A stretch of DNA of 64,000 bases, taken from the NCBI RefSeq assembly GCF_017569925.1, contig NZ_CP050854.1, positions 3,286,001 through 3,350,000 of the forward strand, in the 5' to 3' direction. The stretch comes from Brenneria izadpanahii. Its GTDB lineage: Bacteria > Pseudomonadota > Gammaproteobacteria > Enterobacterales > Enterobacteriaceae. The translations under genes and the position numbers were made by a program. This document shows positions 35,514-44,635 of the stretch, in pieces; the first letter of the stretch is position 1; every line of letters begins with the position of its first letter. The notes under the pieces are model-generated. The model searched no databases and was not told where the DNA came from. It saw only the letters and a program-made list of their open reading frames with translations.

Positions 35514-37190
35514 TCAGCAGACTGCGGCTGACGCGCCCGCCGGACAGAAATTCTGAAAATCCCAATCCCGTCCGGGAGCCGCGTCAATCAGCGCGCGCGT
35601 ATAGCTGTGGCTGGGCTGGCTCAGTACCCTGACGGCATCGCCGGCTTCGACGATCTCTCCCTTTTTCATCACCACGATGGAGTGGCAGATTTGCGCCGCC
35701 ACCCGCAGATCGTGAGTGATAAACAGGATGGCGACGCCGGTGCGCTGGCGAATCTCCTCCAGCAGAGCCAGCACCTGCGCCTGCACCGAGACATCCAGCG
35801 CCGAAACCGCTTCATCCGCCACCAGTACGTCCGGCTCCATCACCACCGCGCGGGCGATGCACAGCCGCTGGCGCTGGCCGCCGGAAAACTGATGGGGATA
35901 ACGTGACATGATATCCGCCGACATTCCCACCAGCGTTAAGGCGTTGGCGGCCGTCTCCAGCGCCTGCCGGCGGGATACGCCGAAATTGATCAACCCCTCG
36001 ATCAGCGAATCCCCCACCGTGCGGCGCGGATTAAGCGAGCGATAGGGATCCTGAAAGATAAACTGTATTTTGCGCCGCAGCGCGCGCATCTCCCCGGCGC
36101 GGGTTTTCACCAAATCGGCTTTGCCCAACATAATGCTGCCGCCGGTCGGTTCCTGTAACCGCACCAGACAGCGCGCCACCGAAGATTTGCCGGAACCGGA
36201 TTCGCCCACGACGCCGAGCACTTCGCCGCGGCGAATGCGGAAGCTGACGTTATTGGCCGCCACCACGCGCCGGGTGGTTCCCATGAATTTTTTCTCTTCG
36301 TAAACTTTATCCAGCCCCGCCACTTCGATGGCCACCGCCGTGTCCGGACGGGCGGTATGCCGGGGCAGCAGGCTGGGCACCGAGGAAACCAGCATACGGG
36401 TGTAGTCCTGCGCGGGCCGGACCAGAATGTCGTCGCGGCTGCCGCTTTCCACCAGCGCGCCGCGGTTCATCACCACGATACGATCGGCAATCTCCGACAC
36501 CACGCCAAAATCGTGGGTGATAAACACCACCGCCGTCTGCTGGCTGCGCTGCAACTCTTTAATCAGCGTCAGGATCTGCTTCTGCGTGGTGACATCCAGC
36601 GCGGTGGTCGGTTCATCGCAGATCAGCAGCCGCGGTTTAAGAATCAGCGCCATTGCGATAACGATACGCTGGCGCTGTCCGCCCGACAGTTGATGCGGGT
36701 AGCTGTGATAAATACGCTCAACGTCCGGCAGATGAACCGAGGTCAGCATCGCCATAATCCGGCCTTTACGCTCATGCCCCGACAGCCGGGTGTGAATACG
36801 CAGCACCTCATCGATCTGCTTGCCCACGCTCTGCACCGGGTTCAGCGCCGTCATCGGCTCCTGAAACACCATGCCGATCGTGGACGCCCGCAGTTGACGC
36901 AGGCGCGAAGGCGCGGCTTTCACCACATCCTCGCCGTTCACCAGAATAGCGCCGCCGGTGACGGTCAACGCGCCGGCGGGCAGCAGCCCCATAATAGCCA
37001 GCGACGTTACCGATTTTCCTGAACCGGACTCGCCGACGACGCAGACCGTCTCACCGGCGTAAACCTGATAGGACACGTTCTCCACCACCGCTCGTCCTTC
37101 GCCCGCTGCGCCGGTTTTCACGGTGACCGACTGTACGCTCAGCACCGGACTACGGTCTTGCTCCGCCTCAGAGGATTGAATTTGCGACAT
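35514..37190 (-). CDS. Dipeptide-type ABC transporter, fused double ATPase (DppD-DppF like)
   Basis: 558 residues with two ABC domains. Each has Walker A (GESGSGKS), Walker B (LLICDEPT; VLVADEAV), and LSGGQRQR or FSGGQRQR signatures with the Opp/Dpp C-terminal extensions (QDYTRML; HSYTRAL). It powers the permease pair encoded just upstream. ATG 37190 is chosen for its GGGAGA site. The unit SBP, DppB, DppC, DppDF, amidase runs on the minus strand with gaps of 20-61 nt, so it is one operon. Confidence 0.92.
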   Translation of the reverse strand: MSQIQSSEAEQDRSPVLSVQSVTVKTGAAGEGRAVVENVSYQVYAGETVCVVGESGSGKSVTSLAIMGLLPAGALTVTGGAILVNGEDVVKAAPSRLRQLRASTIGMVFQEPMTALNPVQSVGKQIDEVLRIHTRLSGHERKGRIMAMLTSVHLPDVERIYHSYPHQLSGGQRQRIVIAMALILKPRLLICDEPTTALDVTTQKQILTLIKELQRSQQTAVVFITHDFGVVSEIADRIVVMNRGALVESGSRDDILVRPAQDYTRMLVSSVPSLLPRHTARPDTAVAIEVAGLDKVYEEKKFMGTTRRVVAANNVSFRIRRGEVLGVVGESGSGKSSVARCLVRLQEPTGGSIMLGKADLVKTRAGEMRALRRKIQFIFQDPYRSLNPRRTVGDSLIEGLINFGVSRRQALETAANALTLVGMSADIMSRYPHQFSGGQRQRLCIARAVVMEPDVLVADEAVSALDVSVQAQVLALLEEIRQRTGVAILFITHDLRVAAQICHSIVVMKKGEIVEAGDAVRVLSQPSHSYTRALIDAAPGRDWDFQNFCPAGASAAVC

Positions 37191-37251
37191 GGGTTCTCCC
37201 GTCGTTGTAAACATGCGTCGTTATAAACTTGAGCCGTAACCGCCGTTTCCG

Positions 37252-38130
37252 TTACAGCCGTTTCGCCATACGGGGATCGAGCGCATCGCGCACCGCGTCC
37301 CCCAACACATTCACGCTCAGCACCGTCAATGAAACCAGGATCCCCGGATAGAGGATCATGCCCGGCAACATCATGAAATAGACCCGGCCATCGGCCATAA
37401 TATTGCCCCACGACGGGATCTCCGGCGGGATGCCGGCGCCGAGGAAGCTCAGAATCGCTTCGGTCAGAATGGCGGAAGCGAAGATATAGGTTCCCTGCAC
37501 GATCAGCGGCGCCACCGTGGACGGCATCATATGCCGCCACATAATGACCGGCGCCGGCGTGCCGAGAATCGTCGCCGCCTCCACGTAGGACTCGCTGCGC
37601 ACGCCCATAATGACGCTGCGCACCATCCGCACCACGCGCGGAATTTCGGGAATGGAGATCGCCACCAGCACCGTAAACAGACTGGCTCCCGACAGGGAAA
37701 CCAGCGCAATCGCCAATAAAATGCCGGGAATGGCCATCAGGCCGTCCATAATGCGCATCGCTATGGCGTCCACCAGCCGGAAATAACCGGCGACGACGCC
37801 AATCGCCAGCCCGATAACGACGCTGATGCACACCGCGCCCAATCCCACCACCAGCGACTGGCGGCCGCCGTACGCCACGCGGGCGAAAATATCGCGCCCC
37901 AGCGCGTCGGTCCCCAGCCAGTGCAGCGCCGAGGGCGGCTTGAGCCGCTGAGAGGGATCGATGTCAATCGGGCTGTAGCTGCTAATCCAGGGGGCCAGCA
38001 GCGCCAGCGCGACAACCAGCAGCAGTACGGTGCATCCCAGCATCACCGGCCAGGTCATCAGGCTGGCGCGAATCTGGGCGGACAACCCGCCCGGCGATGC
38101 GGACGAAACAATCGCGGTCTCTGAACTCAT
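37252..38130 (-). CDS. Dipeptide-type ABC transporter permease (DppC-like)
   Basis: A 292-residue inner-membrane permease with an N-terminal OppC-type segment, the extracytoplasmic HWLGTDALGRDIFARV motif of the DppC/OppC family, and the EAA loop EAATILGTPAPVIMWRHMMP that contacts the ATPase. ATG 38130 follows an AGGAG site. It is cotranscribed with the DppB-like gene 20 nt upstream. Confidence 0.92.
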   Translation of the reverse strand: MSSETAIVSSASPGGLSAQIRASLMTWPVMLGCTVLLLVVALALLAPWISSYSPIDIDPSQRLKPPSALHWLGTDALGRDIFARVAYGGRQSLVVGLGAVCISVVIGLAIGVVAGYFRLVDAIAMRIMDGLMAIPGILLAIALVSLSGASLFTVLVAISIPEIPRVVRMVRSVIMGVRSESYVEAATILGTPAPVIMWRHMMPSTVAPLIVQGTYIFASAILTEAILSFLGAGIPPEIPSWGNIMADGRVYFMMLPGMILYPGILVSLTVLSVNVLGDAVRDALDPRMAKRL

Positions 38131-38149
38131 CGTCAATCTCCTGTTCGGC

Positions 38150-39091
38150 TCAGTAACGGATACGGGGATCAATCAGGGCATAGAGCAGATCGATAACCAG
38201 ATTGATCACGATATACAGCGCGGAGAAGATCAGAATCAGCGCCTGAATAATGGGATAGTCGCGCGCCTGTACCGACTCCAGCACCAGCCGCCCCAATCCT
38301 GGGATATTGAACACCGACTCGGTGACCACCACGCCGCCGATCAGCATGGCGATGCTGACGCCGATGATGGTGACGATCGGCACCGCGGCGTTGCGCAGCG
38401 CATGGTGGATCAGCACGCCGCTCTCTTTCAGGCCTTTGGCGCGCGCGGTGCGGATAAAATCCTCCCCCATCACTTCAATCACGCTGGTACGCACGATGCG
38501 GGCGATCAGCGCGATGTAGGCCGTGCTCAGCGCCAGCGTCGGTAAAATCAGCCGTTCGAAAAACGGCCACAGCCCTTCGGCCGGCGGACGGTATCCCTGC
38601 ACCGGCAGCCAGCCGAGCCAGCGGGAGAAGACCAGGATCAGGGTGTAGCCAAAAATGAACACCGGCACCGAAAAACCGATCACCGAACCGGCCATGATCA
38701 AACGATCCAGGGATTTTCCCTGCTGCCAGGCGGCCACAATCCCCAGCGGGATAGCCACGGCGATAGCCAATACGATGGTGGACAGACACAGCGCCAGCGA
38801 CGGGCCGAAGCGATCGGCGATCATTGACGATACCGGCGTGCCGGAGATAAGCGATACGCCCAAATCGCCGCGCAGCAGTCCGCCCGCCCAGATAAGAAAC
38901 TGTTGCAGCATCGGCTTATCCAGCCCCATGGCGGCGCGGATGTTTTCCAACTGTTCGGGGGTGGCGCTGTCTCCGGCCAGAATCAGCGCCGGATCGCCAG
39001 AGGTAACGCGCAGCAGCATAAAGACGATAACCGCGACGATACACAGTACCGGCAGCGTCGCCGCCAGGCGTTGCAGAATGAATCTTGGCAT
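38150..39091 (-). CDS. Dipeptide-type ABC transporter permease (DppB-like)
   Basis: A 313-residue permease with the family start MPRFILQRLAATLPVL, about six membrane segments and the EAA loop DFIRTARAKGLKESGVLIHHAL. The DPRIRY C-terminus is typical of DppB proteins. It lies second in the transporter operon, after the solute-binding protein gene. Confidence 0.93.
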   Translation of the reverse strand: MPRFILQRLAATLPVLCIVAVIVFMLLRVTSGDPALILAGDSATPEQLENIRAAMGLDKPMLQQFLIWAGGLLRGDLGVSLISGTPVSSMIADRFGPSLALCLSTIVLAIAVAIPLGIVAAWQQGKSLDRLIMAGSVIGFSVPVFIFGYTLILVFSRWLGWLPVQGYRPPAEGLWPFFERLILPTLALSTAYIALIARIVRTSVIEVMGEDFIRTARAKGLKESGVLIHHALRNAAVPIVTIIGVSIAMLIGGVVVTESVFNIPGLGRLVLESVQARDYPIIQALILIFSALYIVINLVIDLLYALIDPRIRY

Positions 39092-39148
39092 AGTGAGTTA
39101 CCTGTCGTGTCGGAAACGAAATGCCCGGCCGGCGCCGGGCATACAGAC

Positions 39149-40741
39149 TCAGTTACCGGTTTTAGTCATATTCCAGAACACGGGAACCGTGGTATCCACC
39201 TGATCCTTGACATTGGCCCGGCGGGCCGTGACCACGGAACGCTCTCCCAGCGGTATCGCCGCCGCTTCGTCCAGCAGGATTTTCTGCATCTCGCCGGCAT
39301 ACTGCTTTTTCTCATCGTCGCTGGCGCTCAGCGCGATTTTCTGGCGCAGTTCCTCAACCGCCGGAATATCCGGCCAGCCGAACCAGGCTTGCGGCCCGTT
39401 GGCCGCCGCGGTGATGGAGCCAACCGGATCGGAAATATCGGCGATGGTGTTATAGGTGCTGAAGATGTGCCAGCCGCCGTTGGCGGGCTTCTCTTTGGAA
39501 GCCCGGCGCACGGTGACGGTTTGCCAGTCCATAGCCTGCAACTGCACGTTAAAACCGGCCTGACGCAGCGACTGGGCGAACACCGGCGGCATCGCCGCCA
39601 GCGACTGTACGTCGGTCGCATGCAGGATAACGATCGGCGTGCCGTCATAGTTTCCTTCCTTCAGCAGCGCCGCGGCTTTGGCCGGATCGCCCTTTACCAA
39701 ATCTTCCGCGCCGGCTTCGTTGGCGTAGGGCGTATCGCAGCCAAAGAACGCCGCGCAGGTGTGGTAATACTTAGGATTGCCGCTTTGCGCCTGCAATACC
39801 GATTCCTGATCCATCGCCGCCAGCGCCGCCTGCCGGATAAGTTTGTTATCGAACGGCGGTTGAAGGAAATTCAGGCGGGCGACATTCTGGGTGCCCTGCC
39901 GTTTGTATTCGGTCAGCGTGATCTCATCGTTATTCTCCAGCATCGGCAGCAAATCCATCGGTAAATCCTCGATGAAATCCACTTCGCCGGAGAGCAACGC
40001 ATTAACCGCGGTCATGGTGTCCGGCATGGAGATCCATTTCACCCGATCCACATGCGCCGCTTTCCCGCCCGCCAGGCCGTTGGCCGGCTCTGAGCGGGGA
40101 ACGTAGTCGGCGAATTTCTCAAACACCGCCTGTACGCCGGGACGATATTCATTGGCGACGAATTTAAACGGGCCGGAGCCAATCGCCTCTTTGATCGGCT
40201 CCCCCGGCGGCTGGCCGGCAAGCCGTTTCGGCAAGATAAAAGGCGCTACGCCGCTCGGTTTGGACAACGCCTGCAACGCGATGGCGGTGGGTTGTTTAAA
40301 GGTCATGGAGAAACTTTTGGCGTCAATGACCTGCATATTGTCCAGCAGGCCGTTCATCACCTGTCCCAGTTTATCCAACTGCGCCCAGCGCTGAATGGAA
40401 GCGACGCAGTCCTCGGCGGTCACCGGCTGGCCGTCATGCCATTTAAGACCGTCGCGCAGCACGAAGGTGTAGGTTTTACCGTCCTGAGACACATCCCACT
40501 TCTCCGCCATCTGCGGCTGGACTTTATTGTCGGCGTCAAGCGCCAGCAACGTATCGTAGACCATGTAAGCATAATCACGCACGATGTAGGCGGTGGTGAT
40601 ATTGGGGTCCAGCGCGCGCAGGCTGGCATGCATGACGGCGTTGATGGTTTCGGCCTGAACCACTGTCGAACTGAACCCTAGCGATGCGGCCATTAACGCA
40701 TAACGGGCATAACGCCGCAGCGGTAACTTTAAACTGGTCAT
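39149..40741 (-). CDS. Dipeptide-type ABC transporter solute-binding protein (SBP family 5)
   Basis: A 530-residue periplasmic binding protein with a signal peptide (about 1-30, ending VVQA). The family-5 pattern includes EKWDVSQDGKTYTFVLRDGLKWHDGQPVTA split across the N-terminal lobe, and YCxxxIQRWA-like and GSGPFKF motifs. This family binds peptides, glutathione, nickel complexes, opines or other amines, so the ligand is open. ATG 40741 follows an AGGAG site. The candidate GntR operator lies 52-61 nt upstream. Confidence 0.92.
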   Translation of the reverse strand: MTSLKLPLRRYARYALMAASLGFSSTVVQAETINAVMHASLRALDPNITTAYIVRDYAYMVYDTLLALDADNKVQPQMAEKWDVSQDGKTYTFVLRDGLKWHDGQPVTAEDCVASIQRWAQLDKLGQVMNGLLDNMQVIDAKSFSMTFKQPTAIALQALSKPSGVAPFILPKRLAGQPPGEPIKEAIGSGPFKFVANEYRPGVQAVFEKFADYVPRSEPANGLAGGKAAHVDRVKWISMPDTMTAVNALLSGEVDFIEDLPMDLLPMLENNDEITLTEYKRQGTQNVARLNFLQPPFDNKLIRQAALAAMDQESVLQAQSGNPKYYHTCAAFFGCDTPYANEAGAEDLVKGDPAKAAALLKEGNYDGTPIVILHATDVQSLAAMPPVFAQSLRQAGFNVQLQAMDWQTVTVRRASKEKPANGGWHIFSTYNTIADISDPVGSITAAANGPQAWFGWPDIPAVEELRQKIALSASDDEKKQYAGEMQKILLDEAAAIPLGERSVVTARRANVKDQVDTTVPVFWNMTKTGN

Positions 40742-40792
40742 GTAAAGCTCCTGGATCAATTGATGGAAATGGCGTTATTCTCTGACAGTACG

Positions 40793-40802
40793 TTGTCGAC
40801 AA
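40793..40802. promoter_or_regulatory. Candidate GntR operator 3 (SBP / mlrC divergent region)
   Basis: TTGTCGACAA is a perfect 10-bp palindrome and shares GTCGACAATC with operator 2. It lies upstream of the transporter operon and in the same 236-nt region as the divergent M81 peptidase gene, so a single regulator could control both directions. Confidence 0.6.
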
Positions 40803-40977
40803 TCGACGACATGATAATTCAAGCAATTTTCGTTCCAGCTTTTAGACCTGATTAAACGCGGCGCCTTGCGCGCTGCTGGTGCATTTTTAACCGCCTTCGC
40901 CACTCGGCGCGCACCTGGGCGGTGCAGTAACCCGGAAAGTTTCAGACAGGTATTCCCAATACAGCGAGGAGAAGACA

Positions 40978-42477
40978 TTGCGTATCGTATATGGCGGTTT
41001 TGAGCATGAAACCAACACGTTCGCCCCTAGCCCCGCCGACTGGCGGATGTTCGAACAAGGCGGCGGCTGGCCGGGAATGACGCAGGGCGACGCGGTATGG
41101 CCCGCCATCAGCGGCAAGAATATTCCCGCGGCGGGTTTCGTCGCCCAGGCGCTGGCCCACGGCGATGAAACGATCCCGACGGTATGGGCGGCGGCCAGTC
41201 CTTCCGGCCCGGTCACCCGCGATGCTTTCGAACGCATCGCCGGTCTGATTGTGGACGGTATCCGTACGGCGCTGCCGGTCGACGCCGTCTATCTGGATCT
41301 TCACGGCGCGATGGTGGCCGAACACGCCGACGACGGCGAGGGCGAGCTGCTGCGTCGGGTCAGAGCGCTGGTGGGCGCGGCCGTTCCCATTGTGGTCAGC
41401 CTTGACCTGCATGCCAACGTGACGCAGGCGATGCTGGATAACGCCGACTATCTGGCGGCCTTCCGCACCTATCCCCATGTGGATATGGCCGATACCGGCG
41501 CGCGCGCCTATGATCTGCTCACGCGCCGCATCGCTTCGGGCCGGCCGCCGGCTAAAGCCGTTCGGCGTATTCCGTTTCTTATCCCCATCAGCTGGCAGTG
41601 CACCGATATGTCGCCCGCCCGCGAGCTTTATCAACAGTTGGCGTCGCTGGAAACCGAGCAGACGCATCTGTCGTTTACCATGGGATTTCCGGCGGCGGAT
41701 TTTGCCGAGTGTACGCCGGTCATCTGGGCCTATGCCCCGGAGCAGGCGCAGGCGGAACGGCTGGCCGATACCTTGTTCGCCGCCGTGTGCAAGGCGGAAC
41801 CCCGGTTCTGCGATAAAACCTATACGCCGGACGAGGCGGTGCAATATGCCATGAGGCAGGCATCGCAAGGCCTGCGTCCGATCGTGATAGCCGATGCCCA
41901 GGATAACCCCGGCGCGGGCAGCGACTCCGACACCACCGGCATGCTGCGCGCGCTGATACGCAATCAGGCTAGCCGGGCCGCCATTGGCCTGATGGTGGAT
42001 CCCGACGCGATGCAAACCATCGCCGCCGCCGGCGCCGGCAATACCGTCACGCTTTCGCTGGGCGGCCATGCCGGTCTGAGCGACGATCGCCCCTTCGCCG
42101 CCGATTTCTTTATCGAACGTATTATGTCCGGCCGTTTCAAAGCCACCGGCCCCTATTTCGGCGGTTTCGATATGGATCTCGGCCCCAGCGCCTGTCTAAA
42201 AATCGGCGAGGTGCGGGTGGTGGTATCCACTTATAAGGCGCAAATGGCCGATCAGTCCATGTTTCGCTTCGCCGGTATTGAAACCACCGAGCAGGATATT
42301 CTGGTGGTGAAAAGCGCGGTGCATTTTCGGGCCGATTTTTCCGCCATTGCGACGGAAATTATTGTGGCCGCCGCGCCGGGCTTTATGCCGGTGGATCTAA
42401 CCACTCTGCCCTGGCGGCATCTGCCGGACGGTCAGCGCCTAATGCCGATGGGGACGCCATTCAAAGCCCGGCGCTGA
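40978..42477 (+). CDS. M81 family metallopeptidase (MlrC-like)
   Basis: A 499-residue protein of the M81/MlrC family (MlrC cleaves linearised microcystin in sphingomonads). The N-terminal FGGFEHETNTF-like motif appears as YGGFEHETNTFAP with metal ligands in the HE pair, followed by LDLHGAMV and LDLHANV. The C-terminal MlrC domain has IVIADAQDNPGAGSDSDTTG and PSACLKIG. The start is a TTG at 40978, justified by a strong GAGGAG site 7 nt upstream and by the family's MRI start. It is divergent from the ABC transporter/amidase operon and probably degrades the imported amide or peptide. Confidence 0.9.
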   Translation: MRIVYGGFEHETNTFAPSPADWRMFEQGGGWPGMTQGDAVWPAISGKNIPAAGFVAQALAHGDETIPTVWAAASPSGPVTRDAFERIAGLIVDGIRTALPVDAVYLDLHGAMVAEHADDGEGELLRRVRALVGAAVPIVVSLDLHANVTQAMLDNADYLAAFRTYPHVDMADTGARAYDLLTRRIASGRPPAKAVRRIPFLIPISWQCTDMSPARELYQQLASLETEQTHLSFTMGFPAADFAECTPVIWAYAPEQAQAERLADTLFAAVCKAEPRFCDKTYTPDEAVQYAMRQASQGLRPIVIADAQDNPGAGSDSDTTGMLRALIRNQASRAAIGLMVDPDAMQTIAAAGAGNTVTLSLGGHAGLSDDRPFAADFFIERIMSGRFKATGPYFGGFDMDLGPSACLKIGEVRVVVSTYKAQMADQSMFRFAGIETTEQDILVVKSAVHFRADFSAIATEIIVAAAPGFMPVDLTTLPWRHLPDGQRLMPMGTPFKARR

Positions 42478-42652
42478 ATTATTGCCTGCTAATGGCGCCG
42501 TCAACGCGGCGCCCGCCGCTGCCGATGCGGCGGATTATGCCGCGTCACGCCCTTGATTGAACGGGAAATATTGATGCGTGTGCTACACTTACTCCTACAA
42601 TATCAATAAGGTCTTTTTTGCCCGGAAGGGCTATTTCAGACCACTTCCGTGG

Positions 42653-42795
42653 ATACCCGATAAATTTCGAGACGCAGGACAAAACGTTGCCGTTTTGAAT
42701 AACGCCAGGCGTTGTCTCTTTACGGATGAGGCTCAGCAATGAACCGAGTCATAGCGCGGCCGACGCGCCTGCGGCTTGAAAGATGAAGGGGGTAT
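42653..42795. repeat. ATACCC...GGGTAT bounded miniature repeat element (copy B)
   Basis: A 143-bp element begins ATACCCGATAAATTTCGAGA and ends GCGGCTTGAAAGATGAAG plus GGGGTAT; its ends are imperfect inverted repeats and match copy A at 14429-14556. It occupies the 372-nt gap between the mlrC and EAL genes. The rest of that gap holds a rho-independent-like T run (about 42613-42619) but no gene I can support. Confidence 0.6.
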
Positions 42796-42849
42796 ATTGT
42801 AGGCGTAATAAAATCCCACAATATCGGGGAAATAAAGAATAGAGACGTA

Positions 42850-44430
42850 ATGGAAAAAAACGATTATAACCGCGCCCCCGGAAATCTGTTTCTGCTTCTC
42901 GCGGCCTGGTTACTCCCCGCGTTACTGGGCATCATCTTCAGCTATATCATCGCAAGGCAAAACGTAAAACAGGATTTGCAGGCCACAACCCTGGTCATCG
43001 TGCATCAGACGGAATCGATCAGCCGCCAGGCCTGGGAAATGGTCGACAGCCTGATGGGGTTCGAGGGCCAATCCTGCGACGCGGTTTCTCCGACGCTGAT
43101 ACAACAAGGCACGCTGTCCCCCTATTTTCGTTCGGTGGGTTTGACGCAGGGACGAGATATGTACTGCTCATCCGTCTCCGGCAACCAGCGCGTGCCGTTA
43201 AAGGCGATTATTCAATGTTCGCTGCCAATACCGAGCTCGGGGAATTGGAATATTTCACTGTCGGAAACCAAGGGCGTCCAGGGCCGGCCGGCCGTCATCT
43301 TCGCCAAACAACGCGCTTCGTCATTCGGCGCGTTTGCCATTGTCGACGCGCAATATTTGATCGACTTTATGAGCGCGATAGGAAATACCCGGCAATATCT
43401 GCTGACCATACAGTTCGGCGACGGCTATGAGATTCGGGAAGGCCGGGATATTGCCGACGACAACCCGATCATCTCGCCCATATCCGATACGGTCGTCTCA
43501 TCCCATTACCCGATCAAAGTCAGCGCGACGGTCGCCGCCGCTGAAATAACCGAGTCATGGCGGAGCGCCTTCTTCACCTTCCTGCCGCTGTCGCTGATTC
43601 TGTCGCTGATATTCGTCTCCATCATACGCTCATGGCAGAAACGCAAAATGTCGCTGCGCGATGAACTGCGCAAAGGCATGATCAGCAACGAATTCGCCGT
43701 ACATTACCAACCCATCTATGATATCGCGGCCCGCAGCTGCATCGGCGTAGAGGCGTTGATGCGCTGGTATCGGCCCGGCGGCAGAAGCATCAGACCGGAT
43801 GTGTTTATCCCTTCCGCCGAAGCCGAAGGCTTAATCATTCCCCTGACGCGCCACATGTTCAAACTGCTGGCCGACGACGTAAAACACTGGCGGGTGCCCG
43901 CCGGTTTTCATCTGGGAGTGAACATCGCGGCCGAGCATGTTCAGCATCCCGACTTTGTGGACGATATCCGCCGCCTTTCGGACATGCTGTCGCCGCACAA
44001 GATGAGAATTACCCTGGAGCTTACCGAGCGCAGCCTTATCACTAATACGCAAGATGTGGTGGAGAAATTGGCCATTCTGCGTCAGGAAGGGTTCGTCATC
44101 GCCGTTGATGATTTTGGCACCGGTCACTGCTCCTTATCCTATTTGCAGATGTTTCCGCTGGATTATCTCAAGATTGATAAGGCCTTCGTCGGCACTATTG
44201 ATTCGGCTCACAACGATACGCCGGTGCTTGATGCGATTATCGGCCTGAGCCATAGGCTGGCGCTGGATATGGTGGCGGAAGGCGTTAATACCCGGCATGA
44301 ATACCGCTATCTGAAGCAAAACGGCGTCAAATACTTACAAGGGTATCTGTATGCCCGTCCGATGGATAGCAAGGCATTGATGGCCTGGCTGCAAAGTCGT
44401 AGAGTCCGCCCGGTTAAGCGCGAATCGTGA
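42850..44430 (+). CDS. CSS-motif EAL-domain cyclic-di-GMP phosphodiesterase
   Basis: 526 residues: a membrane segment (about 12-35), a periplasmic CSS sensor domain with C106-S-S (DMYCSS) and another cysteine at about 76, a second membrane segment (about 240-262), and a cytoplasmic EAL domain (about 275-515). Catalytic motifs are intact: GVEALMRW, LGVNIAAEH, LELTER, DDFGTG, LKIDKAF and VAEGV. It should hydrolyse c-di-GMP, and disulfide state of the CSS domain is known to control such proteins. It is a single-gene unit flanked by interspersed repeats. Confidence 0.92.
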   Translation: MEKNDYNRAPGNLFLLLAAWLLPALLGIIFSYIIARQNVKQDLQATTLVIVHQTESISRQAWEMVDSLMGFEGQSCDAVSPTLIQQGTLSPYFRSVGLTQGRDMYCSSVSGNQRVPLKAIIQCSLPIPSSGNWNISLSETKGVQGRPAVIFAKQRASSFGAFAIVDAQYLIDFMSAIGNTRQYLLTIQFGDGYEIREGRDIADDNPIISPISDTVVSSHYPIKVSATVAAAEITESWRSAFFTFLPLSLILSLIFVSIIRSWQKRKMSLRDELRKGMISNEFAVHYQPIYDIAARSCIGVEALMRWYRPGGRSIRPDVFIPSAEAEGLIIPLTRHMFKLLADDVKHWRVPAGFHLGVNIAAEHVQHPDFVDDIRRLSDMLSPHKMRITLELTERSLITNTQDVVEKLAILRQEGFVIAVDDFGTGHCSLSYLQMFPLDYLKIDKAFVGTIDSAHNDTPVLDAIIGLSHRLALDMVAEGVNTRHEYRYLKQNGVKYLQGYLYARPMDSKALMAWLQSRRVRPVKRES

Positions 44431-44465
44431 CCTTGGGTGGGAAAAAACAAAATAACGGCATGCTC

Positions 44466-44603
44466 CGTCATTCCCGCGGCGGTAGCGGTAGGCGGGGATC
44501 TCCCGCCGAAACCGTAAACCGTCATTAACCGGTTCCCGCCGGCGCGGGAACGACTAAGAAGCGTACCCCGTCATCCCCGCGGCGGCAGGCGGGGATGGCG
44601 ACG
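44466..44603. repeat. REP-like palindromic repeats (two copies)
   Basis: CGTCATTCCCGCGGCGG...GGCGGGGAT occurs at 44466-44500 and again at 44569-44596 (CGTCATCCCCGCGGCGG), with another hairpin (GTTCCCGCC / GGCGCGGGAAC) between. Related fragments sit at about 7350 and 51678. They lie between convergent EAL and gcd genes, a usual place for REP sequences and bidirectional termination. Confidence 0.65.
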
Positions 44604-44635
44604 GGAACCGTAAACCGTTATTGGCCGATTTCCGG

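Noticed and set aside
44466..44603. Repeated CCCGCGGCGG units as a CRISPR array
   Set aside because: Only two imperfect palindromic copies without unique spacers of uniform length and no cas genes; typical REP sequences.
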